Assembly (NCBI RefSeq): GCF_002157835.1
Contig: NZ_CP020810.1
Location: 62,001 to 126,000 of the forward strand
Direction: 5' to 3'
Length of the DNA stretch: 64,000 nucleotides
Origin: Mycobacterium dioxanotrophicus
GTDB taxonomy: Bacteria; Actinomycetota; Actinomycetes; Mycobacteriales; Mycobacteriaceae
In this document: piece after piece, positions 63,149-64,000 of the stretch
How positions within the stretch are numbered: the first letter of the stretch is position 1
Layout: each line of letters opens with the position of its first letter
The notes under the pieces: generated by a model
Databases searched by the model: none
Told to the model about the DNA's origin: nothing
The model's input: only the letters and a program-made list of their open reading frames with translations
Program-made: the position numbers and the translations under genes

Positions 63149-64000
63149 ACTCTCTCCTTCGTTCGAATGGGCGAGCGCGCGAAATACGCACGCTAACTTT
63201 GCCCTCAGAGCGGCAAAAGTTTAAAACGGGTACCGGCACGTAGCGGCAGGCTCAAATGAATCCGAAACAGATAAAGGCCGGTTCAGGGATTGTAGGAATA
63301 GATTCTTGAATCCGACTGCCCGGTCTGAAGTCTGCCGTCTATAGCGGCAAGCGCAATTGGCGCACTGAAGGATCGCCGCGTTGACGCTCAGCAACATGGC
63401 GGCAGGCGCCTTCGAAAGCTCCCTACGACTCTTCAGAGCGTGACGCTTGAGCTGGGCTTGCTGTCATAAGTCCGTCATCGTCCTTTCGTTCGATTGACAC
63501 GAGACTTCACTTCGGCGTGGATTGCTGGTGCGCCGAGTCGGGATCGGCGACGTGGCGGCGGGGTAGTCACTCCGTCTCCGTCTGGTTCGGTCAGACCACT
63601 TGCAATGGTATGACTGGCATCACACTTTCCGCAAGACTTTTCCGGAATACAGAAGATGATTTCGCATCATGGACTGGCAATGGTTCGGCTTGCCGGCTTG
63701 GCGCTGCTTCCAGTCATCACATGTGGCGTGGAACGTTCGCTGGCGGGGCGCTCGCGGTACGGCCCCTTGGCCCGACGTTGAGGTGAAGCCCAGGATTCGC
63801 GTGCGGATTCAGCTGCCTCGGACATTGCTGTGGCTTGTCCGTGGCGATCAAAACAGTTTTGGCCGGCTAAAAGTATCCACCCCGTGTTCGTCGTGTCGAT
63901 CAGGAACTGCGGGGTTCGATGGTGACGGTGAAGGCGCCAACCAATCGCCGCCAGCACCGGGGAGATCCATTGAAGTCCGCGAAGGACGTATGGTCATCAT
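63149..64000. other. 852-bp region with no supported gene
   Basis: No ORF has convincing composition. The leader of the transporter gene occupies the first few hundred bases; a minus-strand ORF of about 55 codons beginning MLLSVNAAILQCANCACRYR is visible near 63393 but may be chance. The last 50 bases may be the start of a gene beyond the window. Confidence 0.45.

Noticed and set aside
63393..63430. Cys-containing leader peptide (MLLSVNAAILQCANCACRYR)
   Set aside because: No good ribosome site and no attenuator hairpin tied to it; could be chance.
63149..63500. Mg-sensing (M-box) riboswitch upstream of the transporter
   Set aside because: The conserved M-box core could not be found in the leader; only unspecific short stems are visible.
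63517..63957. Two short ORFs on opposite strands near the right edge
   Set aside because: Overlapping antisense frames with random-looking composition; neither resembles a known family.

Overview
The window is high-GC actinobacterial DNA. The PE, PPE, Esx, EspG and Ecc genes, and a MycP protease, place it in Mycobacterium. A partition pair, a primase-type replication initiator, T4SS genes and an ESX cluster together indicate a large conjugative plasmid of the pRAW (ESX-P) type, on which a type IV and a type VII secretion system work together in transfer. No relaxase was recognised; it may lie left of base 1, where the VirB4 gene runs off the window.

Layout. (1) 1-8.4 kb, mostly minus strand: T4SS genes, namely VirB4 ATPase, a small membrane protein, TcpC, a discoidin-like membrane protein, the VirD4 coupling protein and a stand-alone copy of the VirD4 all-alpha domain; a divergent 4-TM gene (5480-6397) sits inside this block. 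(2) 8.4-38.7 kb, all minus strand: the ESX-P system. Transcribed from right to left it holds an EspC-like substrate, an EspB/PPE-like protein, a YbaB-like protein, several ESX-2-flank-like proteins (DUF5631/5632 type, DUF4226 type, two cell-wall hydrolases sharing one N-terminal module), EccB, EccC split in two, PE, PPE, two Esx proteins, EspG, EspI, EccD, MycP, EccE and EccA. (3) 38.8-47.7 kb: maintenance region with a tandem RHH-like protein, the Rep/primase, a lipoprotein, ParAB with two iteron arrays upstream, and small HTH regulators. (4) 47.7-57.6 kb: a giant N6-methyltransferase/SNF2-helicase fusion and its downstream partner. (5) 57.6-64 kb: accessory end with an orphan degenerate EccC-like ATPase, a RelBE toxin-antitoxin pair, an XRE regulator, degenerate DNA and an Nramp-related transporter with non-canonical motifs.

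Two copies of one IS21-family element (2677 and 2678 bp, each with a 4-bp target duplication) interrupt genes: copy 1 splits espI, copy 2 splits the gene downstream of the methylase/helicase. Removing either element and one target copy restores an exact reading frame. The two copies differ by nine single-base losses, every one in a C4 or G4 run, which looks like unpolished consensus error in a repeat rather than biology.

A recurrent intergenic element (TGTTCACGTAYTG-N6-TATGT) at five places suggests that the transfer and ESX operons share one regulon. Functions are inferred from motifs and from gene order read by eye; no database search was run.
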